From: Litorimonas sp963972195
GTDB taxonomy: Bacteria > Pseudomonadota > Alphaproteobacteria > Caulobacterales > Maricaulaceae
Reading direction: 5' to 3'
NCBI GenBank assembly: GCA_963972195.1
Contig: CAXATH010000005.1
Coordinates: 124,001 to 188,000, forward strand
DNA: 64,000 nucleotides
Position 1 is the stretch's first letter; each line of letters starts with the position of its first letter. Below the pieces are notes generated by a model. The model did no database searches and was not told the origin of the DNA. It saw only the letters and a list, made by a program, of their open reading frames with translations. The position numbers and the translations under genes are program-made. Below, piece by piece: positions 17,161-26,872 of the stretch.

Positions 17161-19806
17161 TTAAAACCGGTCGAGTAAGCGTTCAATATAATCACGCTCC
17201 TCCTGGCGGCGTTCGCGCTCTGCGGCCCGGCGTCGTAACTCTTCCATTAATTCCCGCGAGCGGCTGGCATTGTCCCTTTGATCTATGTCGGCTTCGGCGT
17301 TTTCAGAATTATCTCCGCCTTGTTGCCGTCCGAGCGGGTCATTGCCCTGACCGCTTTCTCCGGCTTCGCCTTGGCCTTCTCCCCGGGCTGACTCAGCCAG
17401 CTTCTCTCCGGCGTCGCGCATAGCCTGAACAGCGTCTTCCTGAGCGCTGCGCGCGGTGGGGTAATCGCCTTGCGACAGCGCGTCCGCAGCTCTGGACATA
17501 CCATCTCTCGCCCGATCCAATTCATCCTGAGCGGCGTCTGTTCCGCCGCCTGTACTTTCGCTGTTTCCGTCGCCGGGCTGATTTCCGTCTTCACCACTTT
17601 CGCTTGGATCCCCGGCAGATTGATCATTAGAATTCGCGCCAAGCTGCGCTTCGTCTCCGTCATCTTCGCCCAGCCGTCCGAGCAATTCTTCCAATTCTTC
17701 CTGGCGGCTGGCCAATTCGCCGGGGCTCAGGCCTGATTGCGGAGAGCTACTTCCGTCATTTGAGCCGTTACCGTCAGTATTCTCTTGCGCCTGCCGCTCC
17801 GCTTCATCTGTTTCATCTTGTAATTCGCGTTGTTCGCCTAAGAGATCGGCAAGCTTTTCGAGGTTTTCTTTCATTTTCTCGCTCATCTCACCTTCAAAGC
17901 CTTCTCCCTCGCCTCCGGCAGATTGTGAGAGTTGAATTTCCATATTTTCAAGGACTTGAGCGAGCTGCGCGAGGGCGCGGCGTGCGCCTTCCACGTCTCC
18001 TGCCCTATTGGCCTCCTCGATCGCTTTAAGGAGTTCTTCTATTTCGTCAGTCGAACCCATGGAGCCGCCTCCGCCGCCGCTATTTTCCTGTTCGGCAAAG
18101 TTCCCCTCTTCGAGTGCTTTGCGTTTGAGCTCTTCGGTATAGGCCTCTACAGCACTATTATAGCGCTCGAAGAGTGTATCTATTTCCCGCTGAGGCGCGC
18201 GGCGGGCCATACCTTCGCGCAAGGCCTGCTCTGCTTCGCGCATTTCTTCCAAAGCTGTTCCCAAAGTTCCGTATTCGGCTCGAAGCGCAATCGACCAGAG
18301 CTCGTCAGGAATGGGCTCAACTGTTTCAAGATTACGCGCATAGCGCAGTCGTGACCGAACATTGCGAAGACCCAGATAAACAGATGGGTCGCTAAATAGT
18401 CCTTCGGGTCGGTCAGTCACGGCCCCAATCAAATTAGCGGCGCGCTCAATACCTTCCGGGGCACGTTTAAGGCGTTGGACAGCATTTGAATCACTAAAAA
18501 TTTGTCCTGGCAGGGGCGGGGCCGCCGATTCAGGTTTGTAATCCGCTTCTATCGCTTGCAAAACAACCGCTCTTTGTTCGACGACAGCCTTGGCCAGTGG
18601 TTCGACAAAAATCTTGTCGGGAACTCTAAACCAGCTTTCGGAAGAATAAGCGTATTGCCCAGCCCCATCTGTGGCCTTCAGTCTGGCAATGACTTTCTTG
18701 CCCGCAAGAGGGTGGCGTGTGAGATCGAGCTTGGCTTCCATCGCTTCTGCTTTGGGAATTGAGCCTCCGCTCATTGGAATTTCGACCAAGGAAGAGCCCG
18801 CAAAAGGCTCTTCTACGCCATCGACAATTTCAGCCATCTCCAAAGATAAATTCGTGACGCCGTAATCATCTTTGAAAGAATAAGTTATGACCAGACGATC
18901 CTGTTTGTCAGCCTTCGGTGTCTCATCCAAAGTAACAATCGGCAGCTGATCTTGAACGACATTTAGTTTCCAGACTTTGCGGTTTTGGCCAATTCTCCAG
19001 ACGGCTTCTCCCGACTCGCTCACAAAAGCCCGCGCTTCAAAGGTTTCCCGGCTGAGTTTGTTGATTTTCAAATAGTCTGTCTGCCCGCCTTGGCGTAATC
19101 TAGGACGCGGCACGCTTTTCGCGCCGTTCAGGCGGGCGACCCATTCACTACCTGCCGGGATTGTCTTGATATCCTGACCTTGAAAGTAAATAGGCGGCCG
19201 GCCTGTATAATCAGGCGGATCAATCCACGCTTCGAAGGTGACATTGTTGGGATTAACGCCCGCTTGCCAGACAGGCGTCAAGGCGCGCCGCAAGCGCTCC
19301 ATATTGGCGCCGCTGCCAACCAGAAGCGCCAAGAGGAGAGTAAAGGGAAGGATAAACCTTAGAAAATAAGGATCGCGCGGCGCGATTGTCGGGCGTAGAT
19401 CCGGCCGGGTTAACTGCTCGGACTGTTTTAAGGCTTTGGAATAATGGGCAGGCCAGCTTTCCTCGCCGATAACGGGGCGGTCATCTAAAACATCCAGTGG
19501 TCGATGAGCCTGTTTGGAATCATTCTCTACCCGCCGCCTTGCTTCGGATAGGGATGGCAGGGGACGTTTTTGGGCTCTGTAGGCGGCCTGAATCAGAAAG
19601 ATCAGAGCCGCTATGGCGGCCAGGCCGCGCCAGGGGTCCCCAATTCTTTCCCACACGCCTGCAAAAACACCGACCAGAAAAAGAGAGACGAAAACGGCTG
19701 TCCATAGGAACACGGGGACATAGCGCTCCCAAACCAACCATAGGCGGGCAGTCCGGACATAACGCGCCAGCCGCGTGGTAAGAGGTGTTTGCTCTGAAGA
19801 GTTCAT
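17161..19806 (-). CDS. TIGR02302/DUF4175 family membrane protein
   Basis: The 881-residue protein has two or three N-terminal membrane segments (about 30-75 and 150-170), then a large periplasmic region with YTGRPPIYFQGQ (about 200-211), and a long C-terminal low-complexity part (about 590-860) rich in Gly, Glu, Gln, Ser and Asp with coiled-coil stretches. This layout and order are those of the alphaproteobacterial TIGR02302 family. Its molecular role is unknown. It lies upstream of the zinc-ribbon gene (convergent, 5 bases apart) and next to lysA in the same direction. Confidence 0.9.
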   Translation of the reverse strand: MNSSEQTPLTTRLARYVRTARLWLVWERYVPVFLWTAVFVSLFLVGVFAGVWERIGDPWRGLAAIAALIFLIQAAYRAQKRPLPSLSEARRRVENDSKQAHRPLDVLDDRPVIGEESWPAHYSKALKQSEQLTRPDLRPTIAPRDPYFLRFILPFTLLLALLVGSGANMERLRRALTPVWQAGVNPNNVTFEAWIDPPDYTGRPPIYFQGQDIKTIPAGSEWVARLNGAKSVPRPRLRQGGQTDYLKINKLSRETFEARAFVSESGEAVWRIGQNRKVWKLNVVQDQLPIVTLDETPKADKQDRLVITYSFKDDYGVTNLSLEMAEIVDGVEEPFAGSSLVEIPMSGGSIPKAEAMEAKLDLTRHPLAGKKVIARLKATDGAGQYAYSSESWFRVPDKIFVEPLAKAVVEQRAVVLQAIEADYKPESAAPPLPGQIFSDSNAVQRLKRAPEGIERAANLIGAVTDRPEGLFSDPSVYLGLRNVRSRLRYARNLETVEPIPDELWSIALRAEYGTLGTALEEMREAEQALREGMARRAPQREIDTLFERYNSAVEAYTEELKRKALEEGNFAEQENSGGGGGSMGSTDEIEELLKAIEEANRAGDVEGARRALAQLAQVLENMEIQLSQSAGGEGEGFEGEMSEKMKENLEKLADLLGEQRELQDETDEAERQAQENTDGNGSNDGSSSPQSGLSPGELASRQEELEELLGRLGEDDGDEAQLGANSNDQSAGDPSESGEDGNQPGDGNSESTGGGTDAAQDELDRARDGMSRAADALSQGDYPTARSAQEDAVQAMRDAGEKLAESARGEGQGEAGESGQGNDPLGRQQGGDNSENAEADIDQRDNASRSRELMEELRRRAAERERRQEERDYIERLLDRF

Positions 19807-19860
19807 ATGAGCCCGACTATAAAGCCATGACTTTATGTGTCGTGTTAAATTTCATCCAAG

Positions 19861-21150
19861 CTACAGTTCGCCGCGCCCCGACGGGTTTAACCAGCTTGGC
19901 AAACGCTCTGATTTGAGGATTTCTTCAATCTTCGGGCGCTCACGAATAACTTCGAATCTGTTCCCCTTGACCAGGACTTCAGGAACGAGAGGGCGGGTAT
20001 TGTACTGGCTGCTCTGCGCCGCGCCATAAGCTCCGGCGGAATGCAAGACAACCAAATCCCCGGCTTCCAGAGCGGGCATATCCCGGCCCGTCGTAAAGGT
20101 GTCGCCGCTCTCGCAAATCGGGCCGACTACATCATAGGTCGCCTCGCTTGCTTCCGCTCCAGAGGCATTGACAGGTTCAATGTCATGGAAGGCGTCGTAA
20201 AGCGCCGGACGCAAAAGATCGTTCATCGCGGCGTCAATGATAAGAAAATCCCTGTCTTCGCCGTTTTTGACATAAAGGACTTCGGATAACAGCACGCCGG
20301 AGTTTCCGGCAATCATGCGGCCGGGTTCGAATATCATCTCAACATCCATCCCCCGCGTGAGGCGTTTGACAAGTTTTCCGTATTCTGAAGGCGGAGGGGG
20401 CGTAACCGTATTGTCGCCATAAGGAATTCCCAGACCGCCGCCTATATCAAAACTTTTGATCGTGTGCCCGGCTTGGCGAAGGCGAGAAATCAGCCCGCCG
20501 ACTTTTTCAATCGCAGCTTCAAACGGTGCGAGCTGGTCAATCTGGCTGCCAATATGGACATCGACGCCGACAATATTGATGCCTGGGAGCTTTGCCGCAT
20601 GGGCATAAGCGTCTTCTGCGGAAGACCAGGCAATGCCGAATTTGTTTTCCTTGCGCCCGGTGGAAATTTTGGCATGTCCGCCGGCGGTTACGTCAGGATT
20701 AACTCGAAAAGCCACGGGTGCAGAGGTCCCCATGTCAAGGGCGACGTCATTCAAAGCCTCTAACTCGGCCAGGCTTTCGACGTTGAAAACACGTATTTTC
20801 GCTTGCAAGCCTGCCCGCATTTCGGATTTGGTTTTCCCAACTCCGGAAAAGACAATTTTATTTCCCGGAATTCCGGCCAGAAGCGCTCGTGCCAGCTCCC
20901 CTCCGCTGACGACATCGGCGCCGGCTCCCATTTTTGCAAGAGTCGCCAAAACGGCTATATTCGAATTGGCTTTGACCGAGTAAGCGACGAGGGCTTCAAT
21001 ACCGTCAAAACTCTCGGCAAAAACCGAATAATGCCGTTCAAAAGTTGCCGTGGAATAAACATAAACGGGCGTGCCGACTGTTTCGGCAATGGCCCGCAAA
21101 GGCACGTCTTCGGCATAAAGCTCGCCGTTTTTATAATCGAAATGTCTCAT
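19861..21150 (-). CDS. lysA: diaminopimelate decarboxylase
   Basis: The 429-residue PLP enzyme makes L-lysine from meso-diaminopimelate. Visible are AYSVKANSN (the PLP lysine at residue 60), VDVHIGSQI, SFDIGGGLGIPYG for phosphate binding, FEPGRMIAGNSG, and GPICESGDTF with the active-site Cys. Length and motif order are normal for alanine-racemase-fold decarboxylases. The lipoprotein gene at 21178 lies just upstream in the same direction, the usual lptM-lysA pair. Confidence 0.96.
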   Translation of the reverse strand: MRHFDYKNGELYAEDVPLRAIAETVGTPVYVYSTATFERHYSVFAESFDGIEALVAYSVKANSNIAVLATLAKMGAGADVVSGGELARALLAGIPGNKIVFSGVGKTKSEMRAGLQAKIRVFNVESLAELEALNDVALDMGTSAPVAFRVNPDVTAGGHAKISTGRKENKFGIAWSSAEDAYAHAAKLPGINIVGVDVHIGSQIDQLAPFEAAIEKVGGLISRLRQAGHTIKSFDIGGGLGIPYGDNTVTPPPPSEYGKLVKRLTRGMDVEMIFEPGRMIAGNSGVLLSEVLYVKNGEDRDFLIIDAAMNDLLRPALYDAFHDIEPVNASGAEASEATYDVVGPICESGDTFTTGRDMPALEAGDLVVLHSAGAYGAAQSSQYNTRPLVPEVLVKGNRFEVIRERPKIEEILKSERLPSWLNPSGRGEL

Positions 21151-21177
21151 GAGATTAGATGCTGATGCCTTTAATGC

Positions 21178-21423
21178 CTAATACGGCGTTGTTTCGTCCA
21201 CATAGTCTTCGTCAAAAATATCATCTTGTTCGTCATCAATCGGACTTTCACTGATGACGCTGTCCTCATCCGGTTTTTCGTCAACCTCGTTTTGGGCTTC
21301 GCCCCAAAGAGGCGGCGGCGTTTTGAGAGGGCCTTTTATTCCGCAGGCAGTAAGGGTCACGGAACCCAAGAGCAAAGCGAGAGTTAAATATAAGTTAAAG
21401 CTGTTTCGGCGGGTGGCGCGCAT
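21178..21423 (-). CDS. small LptM-like lipoprotein
   Basis: The ATG at 21423 has an AGAGGA ribosome site; the frame is open further upstream but without a good site. The 81-residue product has a short charged N-terminus, a hydrophobic stretch and the lipobox TLTACG, followed by IKGPLKTPPPLWG, which fits the LptM/YifL group of lipopeptides placed before lysA. LptM assists assembly of the LptD outer-membrane LPS translocon. The rest is an acidic, probably disordered tail. Confidence 0.8.
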   Translation of the reverse strand: MRATRRNSFNLYLTLALLLGSVTLTACGIKGPLKTPPPLWGEAQNEVDEKPDEDSVISESPIDDEQDDIFDEDYVDETTPY

Positions 21424-21586
21424 GTCAGATCCTCTTTGGCGACATTGGTCGGTAATGGCCCTTTGAACATATGTCCAGTCCAACGGGATGTATAGGTCGG
21501 ACAAGTGACATTACCTTACGAAAAACGATTGGGATATTCACCGCAAAATGACTCACTTTTTAAATTTCTCACAAGGTTCAATCCAT

Positions 21587-22369
21587 ATGCTCCGCTCGAA
21601 ATTATCCACGGCAATTCTCCTGACTTGCGTTATTTCAGTGCCGACCCTTGCCGGGGCCGATACGAACGAAAAAAGAGGCGAAACATTTTGTTTCCCAACA
21701 AAGAAAGCCGTAAATGTCGTTAAGGATCTTTCCGAGGTGAAAGACAAGCACCGCAATATCGTTGACGTCGATATTGATCCTAGATTTCTAATTAAAGATG
21801 GCGGGATTTGGCCCGAACGTTTTTATCTGGCGAAGGATGGTGAATCGGTCAAAAATCTTCCGTTTTCTAAAGAGGACGGCCGCGTTGATGATTTTATGGC
21901 TTCGGCGCGAGCTCATCCCGACACGGAAATTTGTGTGGATGATCCCACACGAGCTGACCGCCCAGCGGATGATGAAGGGCTATATTTTGAAATGGGTCTG
22001 TCACCTTTTTTCCATAACCGTAGCGGGACATACGATATGGAAGAGTTAAAAGAAGGCACAGAAGACGGCAAAAATTTCTACAAGAAAATGATACCTGGCG
22101 CCCTGGCAATGTTCATGCCTGATACTGACTATCTTGCCGTGAAATACGAAGATAGGTCGGCTCCACTTCGGGCGTTCGCCGTTTTGGACGGCGTCGAAAC
22201 TTTGATGAAAGGGGAAAAAGTCAAAGATTTTTACGTTATTTCCTTCGAAGATATGGAGGATTGGAAAGCAGAAGGGCTGGTTGTCAAAGGCGGCCCTTAT
22301 AACCTTCAACCTGTACCCAGCCCGTCTGTTATGCGGCGATTTGGGTGGGGGCAGGACTCAGATTCCTAA
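21587..22369 (+). CDS. secreted protein of unknown function, paralogue of the next gene
   Basis: The ATG at 21587 starts a Sec signal peptide (MLRSKLSTAILLTCVISV, cut near LAGADT), giving about 260 residues; the frame is open from 21548. No known domain is recognised. The C-terminal half aligns with the next gene: LSPFFHNRSGTYDMEELKEG matches FSFPFINTSGSHSADELVEG there, followed by DGKNFYKKMIPGALAMFMP / DGSKVMNTLAPGGLGFMVP. The pair therefore arose by tandem duplication. It is a periplasmic protein of unknown role. Confidence 0.7.
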   Translation: MLRSKLSTAILLTCVISVPTLAGADTNEKRGETFCFPTKKAVNVVKDLSEVKDKHRNIVDVDIDPRFLIKDGGIWPERFYLAKDGESVKNLPFSKEDGRVDDFMASARAHPDTEICVDDPTRADRPADDEGLYFEMGLSPFFHNRSGTYDMEELKEGTEDGKNFYKKMIPGALAMFMPDTDYLAVKYEDRSAPLRAFAVLDGVETLMKGEKVKDFYVISFEDMEDWKAEGLVVKGGPYNLQPVPSPSVMRRFGWGQDSDS

Positions 22370-22437
22370 TCTCAATTTAACTTTTAAAAATCTAAGAACC
22401 TGATAGCTGCAGACAAATCGGTATTTTTGGGGGTTTT

Positions 22438-23217
22438 ATGTCGCGTGCAAAATTATTTTTGGGTGTTTTAATCGCGGGGACTTTTCCGGCGCAGGCTTTG
22501 GCCGAAACTGACTGTATGGAGGCCAAAGACCTTGTGAATATGGTTCAGTCTTTTTATCAGGCGGACGCAGACCGCGTCGATGTTATCAAACCAGAATTTA
22601 ACCTACAGCTTAAACCCCTAGGGGATAATCCGGCTCCGACGGGACTGCGCTATATTTATGAAAACCAAGAGATAGACCTTGCAATTGATGCGAAGGGAAA
22701 CGTCCAGAATATGGAGAAGGCACTCGCCTTCAGCAAAGACGGCCAATTGTGCAAGTTGATTGAAGGCAAAATTGTCGGAAAGTCAGATGAGCCGACGGTT
22801 CAAGCCAATATGACTTTCAGTTTTCCCTTCATCAATACGTCCGGGAGCCACAGCGCGGACGAACTCGTTGAAGGAGCAAAAGATGGCTCAAAAGTTATGA
22901 ATACGCTCGCTCCGGGTGGGCTTGGGTTTATGGTGCCGGGACTGAAGGCCATAAGCGTCACTCCCGCTCAACCGGATGGGGACACTCCCGTTTTACGTTT
23001 TATGGAAGGAAAGACTTTAACGCGCGGTCCCGAAGTCAGCCGGGTCAAAAAGAGTCAGTTTTTTAAAATAAAGGATTTGAAAAAATCCAGGGCGGACCGA
23101 CTGGATATTTCTGGCGATTACAGGCTCATAGCGACATTTGATTATGATCCTGACGACATCAAAAAAGCGGCAGAGGCGAATGGTGCAAGAGGCGAAGAGG
23201 CGGCGCCTACAAACTAA
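22438..23217 (+). CDS. secreted protein of unknown function, paralogue of the previous gene
   Basis: The 259-residue protein has a Sec signal peptide (residues 1-22, AQALAET). The middle and C-terminal parts match the preceding gene (see there), while the N-terminal third is much more diverged and carries Cys pairs. The highly acidic/Lys-rich composition fits a soluble periplasmic domain. The two genes are 68 bases apart in one direction. No function can be assigned. Confidence 0.7.
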   Translation: MSRAKLFLGVLIAGTFPAQALAETDCMEAKDLVNMVQSFYQADADRVDVIKPEFNLQLKPLGDNPAPTGLRYIYENQEIDLAIDAKGNVQNMEKALAFSKDGQLCKLIEGKIVGKSDEPTVQANMTFSFPFINTSGSHSADELVEGAKDGSKVMNTLAPGGLGFMVPGLKAISVTPAQPDGDTPVLRFMEGKTLTRGPEVSRVKKSQFFKIKDLKKSRADRLDISGDYRLIATFDYDPDDIKKAAEANGARGEEAAPTN

Positions 23218-23252
23218 TTTACAACGCGCTCTTCAGCGCTTAGCCTTTTCGC

Positions 23253-24422
23253 ATGAAATTATTTTTACCTCTATGTTTAACAATTCTTTTTTTATCAGGG
23301 TGTGGGCAACAATCATCAGAAAAGCTGTCGCCTTCTCAAAATGAAATACCTCAGTCTCAATTGACCGAATCTGATATGACAGAGCCTCTTTCGGCGGAAT
23401 TGGCGGAACGTTTTTCCGCTTTGGCACTGACCTGCGTGCATCAGGAGTTCCCTAATAAAATTTCCCGCACGACAGATACGGCTGAAGAGATAGGCCGGCC
23501 AAAGGACCTCTTCCCTGTTTTTTACGGCTGTTTTGACTGGCATAGCGCCGTGCATGGTCACTGGATGCTTGTCAGATTATTGCGGACTGCGCCAGATGGC
23601 GCTTGGAAAGATGAAGCCCGCGCCAAACTGGCACAGAGTTTTACTGAAGAAAATATAGCTGGTGAAATAGCAAATTTCGCCCGCCCGGCTCGGGGGTCAT
23701 GGGAGCGGCCTTATGGTTTGGCCTGGCTGCTTCAACTCACCGCGGAATTACGGGAATGGGACGATCCTCAGGCGAAAATCTGGCTTGAACGGCTGAAGCC
23801 TTTTGAGTCGGACATTGCGGAAAGCTTGAAAACCTGGTTGCCTAATCTGGCTTACCCCATCCGATTGGGCACGCATAATCAAAGCGCCTTTGCATTCGGT
23901 CTCATTTGGGATTGGGCAGAGGTTTCAGGGGACGCAGAAATGCAAAGTCTCATTCGGGAAAAGTCTCTGGCTTTTCATAGAGGCGACGTGAATTGTCCGC
24001 TGAGTTATGAACCCAGCGGCGAAGACTTTTTATCACCTTGTCTGATGGAAGCCGACTTGATGCGGCGCGTTTTGCCAGATGACGAATTTTCGTCATGGCT
24101 CTCCGCATTCATGCCTGATATTCCGACGGATGGATCAAGTGACTGGCTCGCTCCAGGTATTGTTAAGGATGCGAGCGACGGGAAGCTTGTACATTTGGAC
24201 GGCGTCAACCTTTCGCGCGCGTGGAATCTTTACAACATCGCTGGAGCGCTTCCGAACTCTGATCCACGCCGCGCTGCTTTGATCGCGTTTGCAAAGCGGC
24301 ACGAAGAGGTCGGCATCGCCGCTGTGTCGGACACACATTATTCGGGGTCTCATTGGCTTGCGAGTTTTGCGACTTATTTGAAAACCTCTAGGGGTCAGCC
24401 TCTGTCGGTTGAGCAGAAATGA
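23253..24422 (+). CDS. DUF2891 lipoprotein
   Basis: The 389-residue protein has a signal peptide and lipobox (LFLSGCGQQ, Cys about residue 17). The mature part carries YGCFDWHSAVHGHWMLVRLL, RLGTHNQSAFAFGL and SDTHYSGSHWLASFA, the motifs of DUF2891, an alpha/alpha-barrel-like family of unknown enzymatic role. The conserved His and Trp residues suggest a sugar-acting or other catalytic pocket, but this is inference. It overlaps the DUF1289 gene by four bases. Confidence 0.85.
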   Translation: MKLFLPLCLTILFLSGCGQQSSEKLSPSQNEIPQSQLTESDMTEPLSAELAERFSALALTCVHQEFPNKISRTTDTAEEIGRPKDLFPVFYGCFDWHSAVHGHWMLVRLLRTAPDGAWKDEARAKLAQSFTEENIAGEIANFARPARGSWERPYGLAWLLQLTAELREWDDPQAKIWLERLKPFESDIAESLKTWLPNLAYPIRLGTHNQSAFAFGLIWDWAEVSGDAEMQSLIREKSLAFHRGDVNCPLSYEPSGEDFLSPCLMEADLMRRVLPDDEFSSWLSAFMPDIPTDGSSDWLAPGIVKDASDGKLVHLDGVNLSRAWNLYNIAGALPNSDPRRAALIAFAKRHEEVGIAAVSDTHYSGSHWLASFATYLKTSRGQPLSVEQK

Positions 24423-24610
24423 CCTTACGCCAGACTGAAAATATCAGCAGTCCGTGCAAACTTATCTGTGACCTCGACTTAAAGAAAGATCAGTGTGTTG
24501 GGTGCGGCCGGACGCGCGAAGAAATTGCGCGCTGGCTGTCTTATACGGAATTGCAGCGCCGCGCGATTATGGCGGAATTGCCGGGTCGTTTGGCCAAGTC
24601 TGAGAAATGA
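24419..24610 (+). CDS. DUF1289 small cysteine-rich protein
   Basis: The 63-residue protein has SPCKLICDLDLKKDQCVGCGRTREEI (about 11-36), the DUF1289 Cys pattern likely to bind a metal or cluster, followed by ARWLSYTELQRRAIM. Family members are small proteins with no settled role. The ATG overlaps the DUF2891 stop by four bases, so the two are coupled. Confidence 0.9.
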   Translation: MTLRQTENISSPCKLICDLDLKKDQCVGCGRTREEIARWLSYTELQRRAIMAELPGRLAKSEK

Positions 24611-24614
24611 GCAA

Positions 24615-26024
24615 TTAGCTTAAAATTTTTCTCCAGCGCTTTACTTGCTTTTTCACTTCGCTTGGCGCGGTTCCGCCATAACTTGTACGGCTGCTGGCAG
24701 AGGCCAGAGGAGACAAGACCCGGTAAACATCGTCGGTAATGCGCGGCTCAATGGATTGTAAATCCGCCAGCTCCATCTCAGCCAAAGTATTGCCTTGTTT
24801 CTCGGCCAGAGCCACCACCCGCCCTGTGACATGGTGGGCGTCGCGAAAAGGCATGTTCAGAGTCATGACGAGCCAGTCGGCCAAATCCGTCGCCGTCGAG
24901 AAGGCCGCGCCGGCCGCCTCGGCGAGTTTATCTTTATTTGGGGACATATCGCTGATCATACCGGCCATAGCGGCCAAACCGAGTTCCAAGGCTTCAAAGG
25001 CGTCAAAGACAGGCTCCTTGTCTTCCTGCATGTCTTTGGAATAGGCGAGGGGAAGGCCTTTCATAACGATTGTCAAGGAGGTGAGAGCCCCGACAATCCG
25101 CCCGACCTTAGCCCGTACCAATTCGGCGGCATCCGGGTTTCTTTTTTGCGGCATGATAGAACTGCCAGTTGTAAATGTGTCGGACAATTTCACAAACTGG
25201 AATTGGGCGCTCGTCCAGATGACAATTTCTTCTGAAAGACGAGACAGATGTGTCGCGCAAATGCTGGCCGCGGCGAGAGCTTCTAAGGCAAAGTCCCGCG
25301 CCGATACGGCGTCGAGCGAATTGGCCATCGGACGATCAAACCCTAATGCTTTCGTGGTGGAATCACGATCAATCGGATAAGGTGTTCCGGCTAAGGCAGC
25401 TGCCCCGAGGGGACTTTCATTGAGACGCTTGCGGCAGTCAGCGAAACGAGAGCGATCCCGCGCAAACATCTCTAGGTAAGCCATCATGTGATGTCCAAAC
25501 GTGACAGGTTGCGCGCTTTGTAAATGCGTAAATCCAGGCATGATCGTGTCGGCATGTTCTTCCGCCTGACCGAGCAACGCGTTTTGCAAAGTATTTAATT
25601 GTGCATCGAACATATCCAGATCATCACGCACCCAGAGACGAAAATCTGTCGCCACCTGGTCGTTCCGTGAGCGGCCAGTGTGAAGGCGACCAGCGGCTTC
25701 ACCGATCTTTTCTTTCAAGCGGTTTTCGACATTCAAATGAATGTCTTCAAGTTCGGGTTTGAAAGGAAACGTGCCGGCGTTAATTTCTTCCAATATCTCA
25801 TCCAGACCTTGATGAATCGCCTGACAATCCTCTTCAGAGATAATGCTCTGAGTTTTGAGCATGGTCGCATGAGCTTTTGATCCAAGAATATCTTGAGCAG
25901 CAAGTTTTTGGTCGAAGTCGATAGAAACATTGATCGCCTGCATTAGAGCGCCAGGTTGTGCGCTGAATCGCCCCCCCCACATCGTCTGGCCTTTTTCCGG
26001 TTTCTGATTTACAGGCTCGGTCAT
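24615..26024 (-). CDS. argH: argininosuccinate lyase
   Basis: The 469-residue enzyme makes arginine and fumarate from argininosuccinate. The ATG at 26024 (MTEPVNQKPEKGQTMWGGRF) precedes the normal WGGRF start. The signature GSSIMPQKRNPDAAELVR (about residues 290-307) and TGRSRNDQVATDFRLW are intact. Its start overlaps the start of the divergent tlpA gene by two bases. The gene order argH-tlpA is common in alphaproteobacteria. Confidence 0.96.
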   Translation of the reverse strand: MTEPVNQKPEKGQTMWGGRFSAQPGALMQAINVSIDFDQKLAAQDILGSKAHATMLKTQSIISEEDCQAIHQGLDEILEEINAGTFPFKPELEDIHLNVENRLKEKIGEAAGRLHTGRSRNDQVATDFRLWVRDDLDMFDAQLNTLQNALLGQAEEHADTIMPGFTHLQSAQPVTFGHHMMAYLEMFARDRSRFADCRKRLNESPLGAAALAGTPYPIDRDSTTKALGFDRPMANSLDAVSARDFALEALAAASICATHLSRLSEEIVIWTSAQFQFVKLSDTFTTGSSIMPQKRNPDAAELVRAKVGRIVGALTSLTIVMKGLPLAYSKDMQEDKEPVFDAFEALELGLAAMAGMISDMSPNKDKLAEAAGAAFSTATDLADWLVMTLNMPFRDAHHVTGRVVALAEKQGNTLAEMELADLQSIEPRITDDVYRVLSPLASASSRTSYGGTAPSEVKKQVKRWRKILS

Positions 26025-26616
26025 GTCATCTGTCTCTTCATTTTTTACCCTGGACAATGCCATTCGGGTTTTACTTGTCATCGGTCTCATAGCCGTGTTT
26101 GGGGTCGTGGTGCAATCCTGTCAAAAACCAAAAACCGGGTTCGAAAGATTGAGTGTGGCTTCATTGTCGAAACTCACAAGCCTAGAAGCCCCGCCGCCGC
26201 AACCAGATATTTCCTTTTCATCAACAGGTGGCGAAAAAATGAGCCTGTCCGATTACCGGGGTCAAGTCATTCTGGTTAATGCTTGGGCGACTTGGTGCCC
26301 GCCTTGCGTCGCGGAAATGCCTTCGCTCAACAATTTGCAGACCCAACGGGGCGGAGATGACTTTCAAGTCGTGACAATAAGCCTGGATAATAAAAAAGAG
26401 GATATCTCAGAGTTTTTTGAAACAAACGGGATAGATGTCCTTCCGAGCTGGCATGACAGTACATATCAGATAAATGGAAAGCTCCAATTGCCGGGCCTTC
26501 CGACCTCTGTGATTTATGACCGGTCAGGCCGGGAAGTGGCGCGTTTGCTTGGGGAGGCTGAGTGGGACAGCCCCGAAGCCATTGCCTTGATCGATTATTT
26601 AATTGCGAATGAGTGA
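26023..26616 (+). CDS. TlpA-like thiol:disulfide oxidoreductase
   Basis: The 197-residue protein has an N-terminal membrane anchor (about 12-32) and a periplasmic thioredoxin fold with WATWCPPCVAEMPSL (Cys92, Cys95) and the cis-Pro loop LPGLPTSVI. It is a TlpA/ResA-type reductant, probably for cytochrome c or cupredoxin maturation. The ATG shares bases with the start codon of argH on the other strand, and its end overlaps the HNH gene. The protein is full length. Confidence 0.88.
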   Translation: MSSVSSFFTLDNAIRVLLVIGLIAVFGVVVQSCQKPKTGFERLSVASLSKLTSLEAPPPQPDISFSSTGGEKMSLSDYRGQVILVNAWATWCPPCVAEMPSLNNLQTQRGGDDFQVVTISLDNKKEDISEFFETNGIDVLPSWHDSTYQINGKLQLPGLPTSVIYDRSGREVARLLGEAEWDSPEAIALIDYLIANE

Positions 26617-26872
26617 AGTCCGGACCTGCCTGTTATGTAATCGCCCGCTCGGCGAGAAGTCCGAGAAACATCATGTGGTGCCTAAATCGAAAGGCGGCAA
26701 AGAAACGGTTGAACTTCATCCTATCTGTCACCGCAAAATCCATAAGGTCTTTACCCGAACGGAGCTTGCTGATTTCGGGTCAATACAGCCCCTTAAAGAC
26801 CACCCTGACATTGAAAAATTTATCGCATGGTTGAGAAATAAGCCACCGGATTTCTACCGTCGAACCCGATAA
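26609..26872 (+). CDS. small HNH endonuclease
   Basis: The 87-residue protein starts at ATG 26609 and overlaps the tlpA end by 8 bases. CLLCNRPL and HHVVPKSKGG, then LHPICHRKIHKVF, show a complete HNH fold with CxxC and CHxxxH metal ligands. The same small HNH protein is often found after tlpA in alphaproteobacteria. The role is unknown; it is a nuclease by family only. Confidence 0.85.
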   Translation: MSEVRTCLLCNRPLGEKSEKHHVVPKSKGGKETVELHPICHRKIHKVFTRTELADFGSIQPLKDHPDIEKFIAWLRNKPPDFYRRTR

